Shown here: positions 32,701-40,468 of the stretch, one piece after another
How the letters are laid out: each line of letters opens with the position of its first letter
Numbering within the stretch: position 1 is the stretch's first letter
From: IMCC45349 sp047219225
Lineage (GTDB): Bacteria > Bacteroidota > Bacteroidia > Flavobacteriales > Flavobacteriaceae
DNA length: 64,000 nt
Direction of reading: 5' to 3'
NCBI RefSeq assembly: GCF_047219225.1
Contig: NZ_CP178208.1
Location: forward strand, 930,001 to 994,000
Made by a program: the position numbers and the translations under genes
The notes under the pieces: model-generated
Seen by the model: the letters and a program-made list of their open reading frames with translations, nothing else
What the model was told of the DNA's origin: nothing
The model's database searches: none

Positions 32701-34166
32701 TTGGCATCTGCTTTATCTACATAATAAGTATTATTTGACGCAACAAGCTTAACATCATGCTTTTTAGCTAAAGAAACTAAAACAGGATTAACCCTATCCT
32801 CATCTTCTTGACCATGACGCATCAGCTCCATATATAAATCTTCTCCAAACTGCTCTTTCCACCATACTAAAGCTTCTTCAGCTTGTTTTTCTCCTACATT
32901 AAGTACTTTACTAGGTACTTCTCCATATAAATTCCCTGTAAGAACAATAATATCTTCTTTATACTTTTCTATTACAGTTCTATCAATTCTAGGCACATAA
33001 TAAAAACCATCAGTATATGCTATTGATGACATTTTAGCCATGTTTTGATAACCATTTTTATTTTTAGCTAACATGACTATTTGATAACCATAATCTTTTT
33101 GAGATTTATTGGTATGATCATCGCAAACAAAAAACTCACAACCTACAATTGGCTTTATTTCTTTAGCAGTTGGTTCCTCTCCATTGGCAATAGCTTCAGC
33201 AATTTTATCTTTTACAGACTTGTTGTAGCTTCCTACTTCTTTTACAAAATGAAATGCTCCCATCATATTAGCATGATCCGTAATAGCTACTGCAGACATA
33301 CTATTTTTTGCTGCTGCAGACACTAAATTTGGAATACTAATAGTAGATTGAAGTATTGAAAACTGAGAATGGTTATGAAGATGCGAAAATTCTAAACCTT
33401 GTAGTTGACTTACATCTATTTGTTCAACATCTTGTTGATTTGCAGATTGTTCTTTTTGAAGCCTTTCATTAATTTTAGCTGAAGCTTTCTTTAAATTAAT
33501 ATGCTTTAATCCAATAAGTTGAATTTCAGCAGGATTCTTTTCATTAAATCTTTGAAAATAATCTGGCTCGACATCAAGTTGTTCTTTAGTGTATTCTCGT
33601 CTTCTTATTAATTCTAAAAAACACCTTGTTGTTGCTTCTACATCGGCAGTTGCATTATGCGCTTCTGCAAATGGTTGGTTAAATAAAAATTGATGTAACT
33701 CTGTTAATGTTGGCAATTTAAACTTTCCTCCTCTACCTCCAGGAATCCTACACATGGTTGCTGTATGCTCTGTACACGTATCTAAAACAGGAAGCTCTTG
33801 TAAAGGAGATGCTACACCTTCTCTATAAAGCTCACAACCCATTATATTAACATCAAACCCAACGTTTTGACCAACAACAAATTTTGATTTCCTTAATGCA
33901 ACATTAAACTTCTCTAATACCTCAGTTAAAGGCACACCTTGTTCTGCAGCCAATTCAGTTGAAATACCATGTATTTTTTCAGCATCATAAGGAATATTAA
34001 AACCTTCTGGTTTTATCAAATAATCTTGATGTTCGATACAATTCCCCATCTCATCATGTAACTGCCATGCTATTTGTATAGCTCTTGGCCAGTTATCAGT
34101 ATCACTAATTGGTGCATTCCAACGCTTTGGTAAACCAGTAGTTTCAGTATCGAATATTAAGTACAT
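29784..34166 (-). CDS. dnaE: DNA polymerase III subunit alpha with N-terminal proofreading exonuclease
   Basis: The 1460-residue protein fuses two enzymes. Residues 1-190 form a DnaQ-like DEDDh exonuclease: Asp6 and Glu8 in FDTETTG, Asp105 in NVGFDVN, and His170 and Asp175 in EAHNATADVE. The PHP domain follows (HLHNHSQFS at 262-269). The polymerase core has GPGRGSAAGS near 647-656 and the catalytic aspartates in PDIDIDFDD (688, 690, 692). The C-terminus holds the helix-hairpin-helix and OB regions. This is the replicative polymerase. The exonuclease fusion is a known trait of many Bacteroidota and removes the need for a separate epsilon subunit. Confidence 0.95.
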   Translation of the reverse strand: MYLIFDTETTGLPKRWNAPISDTDNWPRAIQIAWQLHDEMGNCIEHQDYLIKPEGFNIPYDAEKIHGISTELAAEQGVPLTEVLEKFNVALRKSKFVVGQNVGFDVNIMGCELYREGVASPLQELPVLDTCTEHTATMCRIPGGRGGKFKLPTLTELHQFLFNQPFAEAHNATADVEATTRCFLELIRRREYTKEQLDVEPDYFQRFNEKNPAEIQLIGLKHINLKKASAKINERLQKEQSANQQDVEQIDVSQLQGLEFSHLHNHSQFSILQSTISIPNLVSAAAKNSMSAVAITDHANMMGAFHFVKEVGSYNKSVKDKIAEAIANGEEPTAKEIKPIVGCEFFVCDDHTNKSQKDYGYQIVMLAKNKNGYQNMAKMSSIAYTDGFYYVPRIDRTVIEKYKEDIIVLTGNLYGEVPSKVLNVGEKQAEEALVWWKEQFGEDLYMELMRHGQEDEDRVNPVLVSLAKKHDVKLVASNNTYYVDKADANAHDILLCVKDGEKQATPIGRGRGYRYGLPNQEYYFKSADEMKDIFQDIPEAIINIQEVIDKIEPFELARDVLLPKFDIPEEFIHEEDEKDGGKRGENAFLKHLTYEGAKKRYGEITPEIKERLDFELDTIENTGYPGYFLIVEDFIREARKMDVSVGPGRGSAAGSVVAYCLWITNIDPIKYDLLFERFLNPDRVSMPDIDIDFDDEGRGRVMDYVIDKYGANQVAQIITYGTMAAKSSIRDTARVLDLPLSDADRIAKLIPNMSKLNKIFGKDEKELKAKFRAEEMELINQLLNISEGSDLEAETVNQARILEGSVRNTGIHACGVIITPDDITNFVPVSVAKDSDLYVTQFDNSVVESAGLLKMDFLGLKTLTLIKDTVKIVKAKHGIELDPENFPLDDEETYALFQRGETVGIFQYESPGMQKHMRDLKPTVFADLIAMNALYRPGPLEYIPSFIRRKHGDEEIEYDLPELEEYLKETYGITVYQEQVMLLSQKLADFTKGEADVLRKAMGKKQKAVLDKMKPKFIEQAAAKGMDKKKLEKIWKDWEAFASYAFNKSHSTCYAWIAYQTAYLKAHYPAEYMAAVLSNNMNDIKQVTFFMEECKRMKLNVLGPDVNESYYKFSVNDDNAVRFGMGAIKGVGHGAVKTIVENRKKDGKYKSIFDFAKRIDLRAANKKAFENLANAGGFDGFGNTHRAQYFHDTGDGVTFLEKTIKYANKYQENENSAQVSLFGEASDVQIPEPEVPPCEEWGTMEKLAREREVVGIYISGHPLDDFKIEMKTFCNGTVSLFNDMASYVNREITFGGVVTDVQHRVSKQGKGWAAFTIEDYLDSYEFRIFGEDYLKFRHFLMISNFVYVRAFIREGWVNRDTGKKGDPRIQFNNFQLLHDVMDTYAKKLSIQVNIKDLKEDTIASLKDLLHMHQGNHALNFVVYDNKEKIKLTMPSRRQKVKISQELLNELAEQDVYYKLN

Positions 34167-34252
34167 ATAGTGTTTTTCTTGTAAAAAATAAGAACACTAA
34201 AAATAAGAATAATTATATGTTTTAAAAGCTAAAGTTATAAACAGTTGTAAAC

Positions 34253-34283
34253 AAAAAGAGCAGCCAAATTGGCTGCTCTTTTT
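34253..34283 (-). terminator. Terminator of the TSP3-repeat lipoprotein gene
   Basis: AAAAAGAGCAGCC (34253-34265) pairs with GGCTGCTCTTTTT (34271-34283). The structure is symmetric, with T-tracts on both strands, and follows the leftward lipoprotein gene. Confidence 0.8.
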
Positions 34284-34301
34284 GTTTGTATTTTCTTACT
34301 A

Positions 34302-35576
34302 TTACATATCATCTAAGTAATCTGGAATCATATCTCCATCAGTATCTTGCGCATCTGCTGGATCTCCATCTGCATTTGGATCTGGATTTTCATCTATAGT
34401 TAAAACACCATCTCCATCATCATCTGTATCTAAATAGTCTAATGTACCATCTCCATCAGTATCTCCAGTTTCAAAAATAGTATAAACAGAGTCACCATCA
34501 TCATCCATATCTAAATAATCTAAAATATTATCAGAATCTGAATCAACAGGGTTATTATCTGCATCTGTCACCTCATCTGATGTTAAAATTCCATCTCCAT
34601 CATCATCAGTATCTAAATAATCAGGAATCCCATCTAAATCTGTATCATCATTATCAAAATCTCCATCTCCATCTATATCCTCAAATATATTTGGCACACC
34701 ATCATTATCATCATCTAAACAATTTAAACCATTAATAATTGCTTGAATTGCTCCATCTTCATCACCACAAAACTGAATTTGTTCTCCTAAATAAAAACTA
34801 TAGCTATTACAAAGTTCAATATAGTTTCCAATAGTTGCAGCATTATATAAAGCTAAAGCATTAGCTGTATTGTCTTGAGCATACTCACATGGTAAAGAAC
34901 AATCTCCTAAATCGTCAATTATAGCTTGAATTTCTCCACTAACATCTCCACAATACGTCATTTGATTTTGTAAAGCTGCAACATAAGAGCTACAACGCTC
35001 ATTATATTCAACACTATTTGATAAATCTGTATCATTAAATAACACTTGTGCTGCAGAAGTTGCTGATTGTGCATCTGCACATGTATAAACATCCATTGGT
35101 ATACTACCGAATGTTAGAGGTAATTTATAAAAAACACCTTCAGAAAAATTAACAACACCTTGCCCTGAGGAAGTATAAGCATTAAACTTAAAACTACCTG
35201 TAAATGTATTTTCGGTATAATCTATTTCTTCAATGTTTATTTCTCCATCACTTACATAAACCACACTACCAACACCATCGTTATTTGTAGAGTAAGCACT
35301 CGCATTCTCTTGGTAAGTTGCTACCATTGAAGGCACATCTCCAAAATAATAAACACCTACACTTGCAGAAGGCACTTGAAGTGTTAAGTCACCAAATCCA
35401 TTGTTTCCAGAAAAGGTTAAGAATCCATTTCCATCAATTGCAACTGTATATGCTGATGCTTTCCATAAAAAATCTCCATTCTTTATTCCTTGAAAAGCTG
35501 GAGTGTTAAATTGTACATCTTCTTGACAACTTAATACAGTTAAAAGAGTAGCTAAGGCAAAAAATATTTTTTTCAT
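34302..35576 (-). CDS. Lipoprotein with DUF6252-like domain, two four-Cys repeats and a calcium-binding TSP3-type tail
   Basis: A 424-residue lipoprotein anchored at Cys17 (LTVLSC). Residues 25-155 resemble the DUF6252 beta-sandwich of flavobacterial lipoproteins. Two repeats of about 60 residues follow, each with four cysteines: 166, 195, 209, 226 and 230, 256, 270, 286, sharing the CGDxxGxIQAII block. Residues 287-424 are thrombospondin type 3-like repeats rich in DxDxDG and PDYLD, expected to bind calcium. The protein is probably surface-exposed. The Asp-rich tail ends at the last residues without a T9SS sorting domain. Confidence 0.78.
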   Translation of the reverse strand: MKKIFFALATLLTVLSCQEDVQFNTPAFQGIKNGDFLWKASAYTVAIDGNGFLTFSGNNGFGDLTLQVPSASVGVYYFGDVPSMVATYQENASAYSTNNDGVGSVVYVSDGEINIEEIDYTENTFTGSFKFNAYTSSGQGVVNFSEGVFYKLPLTFGSIPMDVYTCADAQSATSAAQVLFNDTDLSNSVEYNERCSSYVAALQNQMTYCGDVSGEIQAIIDDLGDCSLPCEYAQDNTANALALYNAATIGNYIELCNSYSFYLGEQIQFCGDEDGAIQAIINGLNCLDDDNDGVPNIFEDIDGDGDFDNDDTDLDGIPDYLDTDDDGDGILTSDEVTDADNNPVDSDSDNILDYLDMDDDGDSVYTIFETGDTDGDGTLDYLDTDDDGDGVLTIDENPDPNADGDPADAQDTDGDMIPDYLDDM

Positions 35577-35652
35577 TTCTATATAACGATTTTAGATTCC
35601 CAAAAGTATAATAAAAAAATAAAACATTTAACTGGAAATTAGAAAAATATAG

Positions 35653-35660
35653 TATCTTTG
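35653..35660 (+). promoter_or_regulatory. -7 box of the rpsP operon
   Basis: TATCTTTG matches TAnnTTTG exactly, 46 bases before the rpsP start. The extended sequence TATCTTTGCGC recurs upstream of hemD (57937), which suggests a strong housekeeping promoter class. Confidence 0.7.
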
Positions 35661-35677
35661 CGCACTCATTAATAACA

Positions 35678-35692
35678 GAGGTCGAGAACCTC
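35678..35692 (+). other. Small hairpin in the rpsP leader
   Basis: GAGGT (35678-35682) pairs with ACCTC (35688-35692) around the loop CGAGA, in the short 5' leader between promoter and start. It may affect translation of S16 or be fortuitous. Confidence 0.35.
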
Positions 35693-35706
35693 ACTAATTA
35701 ATTACT

Positions 35707-36207
35707 ATGGCAGTTAAATTAAGACTACAAAGACACGGTAAAAAGGGAAAACCTTTATACTGGATTGTTGCAGCAGATGCAAGATCAAAAAGAGATGGTA
35801 AATTCTTAGAAAAATTAGGACTTTACAATCCAAACCACAACCCAGCAATTATAGAATTAGACGTTGATGGTGCAGTTAAATGGCTTCAAAATGGAGCACA
35901 ACCAACTGACACTGCAAGAGCTATTTTATCTTACAAAGGTGCTTTATTAAAGAACCATTTAGCTGGAGGTGTTAAAAAAGGTGCTTTAACAGAAGAAGAA
36001 GCTGAAAAGAAATTTCAAGCTTGGTTAGATGAAAAAGCAGCTAAAGTAGAAGCTAAAAAAGACGGTTTATCTAAAGCTGATGCAGAAGCTAAAGCTAAAG
36101 CATTAGAAGCTGAAAAAGCTGTAAATGAAGCAAGAATCGCAGCAGCAGCTCCTGTTGTTGAAGAAGAAGTTGCTGAAGAAACTGAAGCTTCTAACGAAGA
36201 AGAATAA
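35707..36207 (+). CDS. rpsP: 30S ribosomal protein S16 with C-terminal extension
   Basis: The first 80 residues are S16, starting VKLRLQRHGKKGKPLYWIVAAD and including DGKFLEKLGLYNP. The remaining 85 residues are a lysine-, alanine- and glutamate-rich helix (EEEAEKKFQAW...EEEVAEETEASNEEE) not found in proteobacterial S16, which is about 80 residues long. Such tails are usual in Bacteroidota. S16 is needed for 30S assembly. The gene is followed by an intrinsic terminator and then by rimM, so rimM may be expressed at a lower level than rpsP. Confidence 0.96.
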   Translation: MAVKLRLQRHGKKGKPLYWIVAADARSKRDGKFLEKLGLYNPNHNPAIIELDVDGAVKWLQNGAQPTDTARAILSYKGALLKNHLAGGVKKGALTEEEAEKKFQAWLDEKAAKVEAKKDGLSKADAEAKAKALEAEKAVNEARIAAAAPVVEEEVAEETEASNEEE

Positions 36208-36231
36208 AAAACTAAATGTTTTATATTTTTG

Positions 36232-36262
36232 AACCTGACAATTATTTTTGTCAGGTTTTTTT
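36232..36262 (+). terminator. Terminator/attenuator between rpsP and rimM
   Basis: AACCTGACAA (36232-36241) pairs with TTGTCAGGTT (36248-36257) and is followed by five further T residues. It lies between two genes of one operon, so partial read-through would give less RimM than S16. Confidence 0.78.
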
Positions 36263-36274
36263 ATTTTAAACACT

Positions 36275-36802
36275 ATGAAAGTAGAAGATTGTTTTTACCT
36301 AGGTAAAATTGTTAAAAAGTATAGCTTTAAAGGAGAACTCCTTGTAAAACTTGATACTGACCAACCAGAATTATACGAAAATTTAGACGCTATCTTTATA
36401 TCGCTACGTAATAATCTAATTCCTTTTTTTATTGAAAGTTCTCAATTGCATAAATCTGACCTTTTAAGAATTAAGTTTGAAGAAGTGGATAATGAGGAAG
36501 ATGCTGATGCATTACTAAAAAGCGACCTCTATTTACCACTTGAACTGCTTCCTAAACTTGAAGGAGATAAGTTTTATTTTCATGAAGTTATTGGTTTTTC
36601 AATTAAAGACAAGAACTTTGGTCATGTTGGAATTATAAAAGGCATTAATGACTCTACAGCACAAGCACTTTTTGAAATCGATAGAGATGGCATAGAAATA
36701 CTAATTCCTATGAATGATGAATTCATTTCAAAAGTAGACAGAGATAACAAAACTATTTTGGTAGAAACACCTCAAGGACTTATAGACTTATATTTAGAAT
36801 AA
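36275..36802 (+). CDS. rimM: 16S rRNA processing protein RimM
   Basis: The start is ATG 36275, giving 175 residues, because the upstream TTG option lies inside the terminator. The N-terminal domain has CFYLGKIVKKYSFKGELLVKLDTD, the usual RimM opening, and the C-terminal PRC-barrel has FYFHEVIGFSI and a final DRDNKTILVETPQGLIDLYL. RimM binds S19 and assists 30S maturation. It follows rpsP as in many bacteria and is followed one base later by trmN6. Confidence 0.93.
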   Translation: MKVEDCFYLGKIVKKYSFKGELLVKLDTDQPELYENLDAIFISLRNNLIPFFIESSQLHKSDLLRIKFEEVDNEEDADALLKSDLYLPLELLPKLEGDKFYFHEVIGFSIKDKNFGHVGIIKGINDSTAQALFEIDRDGIEILIPMNDEFISKVDRDNKTILVETPQGLIDLYLE

Positions 36803-36803
36803 A

Positions 36804-37520
36804 ATGTCAAACCAACCTTTTAAGTTTAAACAGTTTACAATTAACCAAGATAAATGCGCCATGAAAGTTGGTACAGATGGTGTGTTATTAGGTGCTTGGG
36901 CTTCAACACAACACCAACCTTTTTCTATTTTAGACATTGGTGCTGGATCTGGATTAGTAGCCTTAATGCTTGCGCAACGATGCAATGCAGAAGTTGTTGA
37001 TGCATTAGAGATTGATGATGCAGCCTACGAACAATGTGTTTCTAATTTTGAAAACTCACCTTGGGGAGATCGCTTATTTTGTTATCATGCTTCTCTTCAA
37101 GAGTTTGTAACTGAAATAGATGACGAATACGATTTAATAGTTTCAAACCCTCCTTTTTATTCTGAAGATTATAAAACTGAAAATGAGCAACGTGATTTAG
37201 CTAGATTTACTGATGCTATGCCTTTTGAACATTTAGCATACAGTGGTTCAAAACTATTATCAGAACACGGAAAGTTTGTTGTTATAATACCTTTTAAAGA
37301 AACAGAAAACTTCACCTCATTAGCGACTAAATATGGTTTGCATCTTAACGAAGTTTTAGAGATTAAGGGTAATCCTAATTCCAAAATAAAGCGCTCATTA
37401 TTAGAATTTTCTTTTAAAGAAAACACTATTAAAAAATCCTCATTAACTATTGAAGAAGGTAGACATGAATATACTGAGGAGTATAAAAAATTAACACAAG
37501 ATTTTTACCTTAAAATGTAA
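36804..37520 (+). CDS. trmN6: tRNA1(Val) (adenine(37)-N6)-methyltransferase
   Basis: A 238-residue SAM-dependent methyltransferase. The SAM site is DIGAGSG at 44-50 and the amino-methyltransferase motif is NPPF at 115-118. The opening FKFKQFTINQDKCAMKVGTDGVLLGAW and the segment NPPFYSEDYKTENEQRDLARF match TrmN6 (YfiC). It would methylate A37 of valine tRNA in Escherichia coli terms. The gene starts one base after rimM, forming an rRNA/tRNA-processing operon with rpsP. Confidence 0.87.
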   Translation: MSNQPFKFKQFTINQDKCAMKVGTDGVLLGAWASTQHQPFSILDIGAGSGLVALMLAQRCNAEVVDALEIDDAAYEQCVSNFENSPWGDRLFCYHASLQEFVTEIDDEYDLIVSNPPFYSEDYKTENEQRDLARFTDAMPFEHLAYSGSKLLSEHGKFVVIIPFKETENFTSLATKYGLHLNEVLEIKGNPNSKIKRSLLEFSFKENTIKKSSLTIEEGRHEYTEEYKKLTQDFYLKM

Positions 37521-37529
37521 TCTTTAAAA

Positions 37530-37560
37530 TTGGGCAATGAAAACGTTTTCGTTACTTTTG
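37530..37560 (+). promoter_or_regulatory. Promoter of the acyl-CoA dehydrogenase gene with an internal palindrome
   Basis: TTGG at 37530-37533 and TACTTTTG at 37553-37560 fit the Bacteroidota -33 and -7 elements with about 20 bases between them. The perfect 12-bp palindrome GAAAACGTTTTC (37539-37550), centred on CG like LacI-family operators, lies between them, so a bound repressor would block polymerase. Confidence 0.6.
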
Positions 37561-37618
37561 TCTTCATGATTTTACCTTTAAAGGTTATTTCATATAAAAA
37601 CACACAAAATACAACTAG

Positions 37619-38797
37619 ATGAAACCAGATTTATTTGAAGCTCCAGATTATTACAACTTAGATGAGCTTTTAACAGAAGAACATAAATTAGTAAGAGATG
37701 CTGCTCGTGAATGGGTAAAACGTGATGTATCTCCAATTATAGAAGATTATGCACAACGCGCTGAATTTCCAAATCAAATTATTGGAGGTTTAGCTGAAAT
37801 TGGAGCTTTTGGACCTTACATTCCTATGGAATATGGTGGTGCTGGATTAGATCAAATTTCTTATGGATTAATCATGCAAGAAATTGAGCGTGGAGATTCT
37901 GGAGTACGTAGTACTGCTTCTGTTCAATCGTCTTTAGTAATGTATCCTATTTGGAAATACGGAAATGAAGAACAACGTCAAAAATATTTACCAAAGTTAG
38001 CTTCTGGTGAATGGATTGGATGTTTTGGTTTAACTGAGCCAGATCACGGAAGTAATCCTGGAGGCATGGTTACCAACTTTAAAGATATGGGAGATCACTA
38101 TCTTTTAAATGGCGCTAAAATGTGGATATCTAATGCACCTTTCGCGCAAGTTGCTGTAGTTTGGGCTAAAAATGAAGAAGGTCGTATCCATGGATTAATT
38201 GTTGAAAGAGGTATGGAAGGATTTTCAACTCCAGAAACTCATAACAAATGGTCTTTAAGAGCTAGTGCTACTGGAGAACTTATTTTTGACAATGTTAAAG
38301 TTCCAAAAGAAAACTTATTACCTAACAAATCAGGATTAGGAGCACCTCTTGGTTGCTTAGATTCTGCACGTTATGGTATTGCTTGGGGAGCAATTGGAGC
38401 TGCTATGGATTGTTACGACACTGCTTTACGTTATAGTAAAGAACGTACACAGTTTGGAAAACCAATTGGACAATTCCAATTACAACAAAAGAAATTAGCT
38501 GAAATGATTACTGAAATCACAAAGGCACAATTACTAACATGGCGTTTAGGAGTACTTAGAAATGAAGGCAGAGCGACTTCTGCACAAATATCTATGGCTA
38601 AGCGTAACAATGTAGATATGGCAATTAATATTGCTCGTGAAGCTAGGCAAATGCTTGGTGGAATGGGAATTACTGGAGAATACAGTATCATGCGTCACTC
38701 TATGAACCTAGAAAGTGTAATTACTTACGAAGGTACTCATGACATCCATTTATTAATTACTGGATTAGACGTTACTGGATTAAACGCTTTTAAATAA
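37619..38797 (+). CDS. Acyl-CoA dehydrogenase, glutaryl-CoA dehydrogenase-like
   Basis: A 392-residue flavoenzyme. It shows the N-terminal helical domain, the middle strand motif GCFGLTEPDHGSNPGGM (FAD and substrate contact), a RTQFGKPIGQFQLQQ helix and the catalytic base Glu371 in TYEGTHDIH. The EPDHGSNPGGM and YEGTHDIH segments are those of glutaryl-CoA dehydrogenases, which oxidise and decarboxylate glutaryl-CoA to crotonyl-CoA in lysine and tryptophan degradation. No neighbouring pathway genes confirm the substrate. Its own promoter carries a LacI-like palindrome. A secreted-protein gene follows one base later. Confidence 0.85.
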   Translation: MKPDLFEAPDYYNLDELLTEEHKLVRDAAREWVKRDVSPIIEDYAQRAEFPNQIIGGLAEIGAFGPYIPMEYGGAGLDQISYGLIMQEIERGDSGVRSTASVQSSLVMYPIWKYGNEEQRQKYLPKLASGEWIGCFGLTEPDHGSNPGGMVTNFKDMGDHYLLNGAKMWISNAPFAQVAVVWAKNEEGRIHGLIVERGMEGFSTPETHNKWSLRASATGELIFDNVKVPKENLLPNKSGLGAPLGCLDSARYGIAWGAIGAAMDCYDTALRYSKERTQFGKPIGQFQLQQKKLAEMITEITKAQLLTWRLGVLRNEGRATSAQISMAKRNNVDMAINIAREARQMLGGMGITGEYSIMRHSMNLESVITYEGTHDIHLLITGLDVTGLNAFK

Positions 38798-38798
38798 G

Positions 38799-39476
38799 AT
38801 GAAAAAAATTATTTCTCTAGTTTGTGCTTTTGTTTCAATTATAACAATAGCACAAAACAAACCTTTAAAGGACGTAAATCTAGACCAATTAATCTCAGAC
38901 ACTCAGTATACTAATGACAGTACTGATGATATAGAAATTATTTGGTGGTTACCAACTGAATATTGGCAATCTGTTTTCGCTCAAGATGAATCTTCATCTC
39001 AAGCAGAAAGCGATATGATTGTAGAAATGTTAGAAAACTACACTTTAACAATAGTAATAAAAGGTAAAGTTGGTATGTTTGGTGGTGTTACTTTTACTCC
39101 AAGAGAAATAATTGAGAATGAATTAAGTGTTACTTATAATGGTGTTGATTTAAAATTAGTAGCTGAAGATAAATTATCTCCAGATCTAGTAAATTTTTTA
39201 TCTGTCATTAAGCCAATGATGAAAAATATGCTTGGTCCAATGGGAGAAAACATGCAGGTTTTTCTTTTTGAAAACAAAAAAGGAAGTAAGTATATAAAAA
39301 CTAATCCAAGATCTGAAGGCGAACTAACATTTAGACTAGATACATATTCTAAAAATGTAGATTTACCATTAGGTAGTTTAATTATGGAAAAAGTTTGTCC
39401 GCAAGACAATACTCTTCATACCGGAAAATGGACTTATTGTCCATATCATGGTGCTAAACTTGAACCTCAAAGATAA
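38799..39476 (+). CDS. Secreted protein of unknown function
   Basis: A 225-residue protein with a signal peptide ending near IIITIAQ (residue 18). The mature part has no recognised motif; it contains DIEIIWWLPTEYWQ near 45-58 and a C-terminal CPQDNTLHTGKWTYCPYHG segment with a possible metal-binding Cys-His pair (the last 30 residues). It is one base after the acyl-CoA dehydrogenase gene, so the two are cotranscribed, and it is followed by a strong terminator. Function unknown. Confidence 0.6.
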   Translation: MKKIISLVCAFVSIITIAQNKPLKDVNLDQLISDTQYTNDSTDDIEIIWWLPTEYWQSVFAQDESSSQAESDMIVEMLENYTLTIVIKGKVGMFGGVTFTPREIIENELSVTYNGVDLKLVAEDKLSPDLVNFLSVIKPMMKNMLGPMGENMQVFLFENKKGSKYIKTNPRSEGELTFRLDTYSKNVDLPLGSLIMEKVCPQDNTLHTGKWTYCPYHGAKLEPQR

Positions 39477-39495
39477 TTCTTAAGTTAATATATTA

Positions 39496-39526
39496 AAGCG
39501 AGCTATTTTATAGCTCGCTTTTTTTT
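39496..39526 (+). terminator. Terminator of the acyl-CoA dehydrogenase operon
   Basis: AAGCGAGCTA (39496-39505) pairs with TAGCTCGCTT (39511-39520) around a five-base loop, followed by six further T residues. Confidence 0.85.
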
Positions 39527-39551
39527 GCCATCTTTATATCAAAGAATAAAA

Positions 39552-40445
39552 ATGTCTTCAAAATCAAGATTAGACAGAGCCTATAAAAATGCTAAGACTT
39601 TAGTATTCAATGATGACGATAAGTTTATCTTGTTTAGCGATTGTCATCGTGGTGATAATAGTTTTGCTGATGACTTTGCTAATAATAGAAACATATACTT
39701 TCATGCTTTAACACATTATTACATAGAAGGATTTCAATATTGCGAATTAGGAGATGGTGATGAGTTATGGGAAAACTCAAACTTTAAAAGCATCTTAAAT
39801 GCACATAAAAATGTGTATATGCTCATGAAACAATTTCATGATGAAGAGCGATTACACATGATTTGGGGAAACCACGATATGGTTTACCGTAAACCTAAAT
39901 ATGTAGAGAAGCATCTTTCATCTTATTTCGACCCAAAAACAGGATGTGAAGAGCCTCTTTTTTGTGATATTAAATACCACGAAGCAATTGTATTAAAATA
40001 TTCCGAAACACAACAAGAGTTATTTTTAACACATGGACATCAAGCAGATTGGTGGAACTATATTTTTTGGAGATGGAGCAGGTTTTTAGTTCGTATTTTA
40101 TGGAAACCTCTAAACGTTATGGGAATTGCAGACCCAACAAGTCCTGCTAAGAATTACAAAGAGTTAATTAAAGTAGAAAAGCGTACAAAAAAATGGATTG
40201 CTGAAAACAATAATCTTATAACAATTGTTGGGCATACACATAGACCTCGTTTTCCTGAACCTGGAGATATTGCTTTTTTTAATGATGGTAGTTGTGTACA
40301 TCCTAGAAGTATTACAGGAATTGAAATAGAACATGGAGCAATATCATTAATTAAATGGCATATTGCCACTAAAGATGATGGTACGCTTCAAATAAAACGC
40401 ACACTACTTGAAGGTCCTCAAAAACTAATTGATTATAGAACTTAG
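39552..40445 (+). CDS. Metallophosphoesterase (calcineurin-like)
   Basis: The start is ATG 39552 (297 residues), since the upstream TTG lies in the terminator T-tract. All core motifs of calcineurin-like phosphoesterases are present in order: LFSDCHRGDN, ELGDGDE, WGNHDMVYR, LTHGHQADW and VGHTHRPRF, which supply the ligands for two metal ions. Substrate is not known. The family contains lipid-A and nucleotide phosphoesterases as well as protein phosphatases. A DUF1853 gene follows 23 bases downstream. Confidence 0.87.
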   Translation: MSSKSRLDRAYKNAKTLVFNDDDKFILFSDCHRGDNSFADDFANNRNIYFHALTHYYIEGFQYCELGDGDELWENSNFKSILNAHKNVYMLMKQFHDEERLHMIWGNHDMVYRKPKYVEKHLSSYFDPKTGCEEPLFCDIKYHEAIVLKYSETQQELFLTHGHQADWWNYIFWRWSRFLVRILWKPLNVMGIADPTSPAKNYKELIKVEKRTKKWIAENNNLITIVGHTHRPRFPEPGDIAFFNDGSCVHPRSITGIEIEHGAISLIKWHIATKDDGTLQIKRTLLEGPQKLIDYRT

Positions 40446-40468
40446 TTTTATCGATATATCAAAAACAT

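Noticed and set aside
34302..34700. DNA-level tandem repeats as a possible CRISPR or satellite
   Set aside because: The repetition encodes in-frame DxDxDG units of the TSP3-like tail and there are no spacers.
36794..36985. Minus-strand frame overlapping rimM and trmN6
   Set aside because: It is antisense to trmN6 and shows no protein features.
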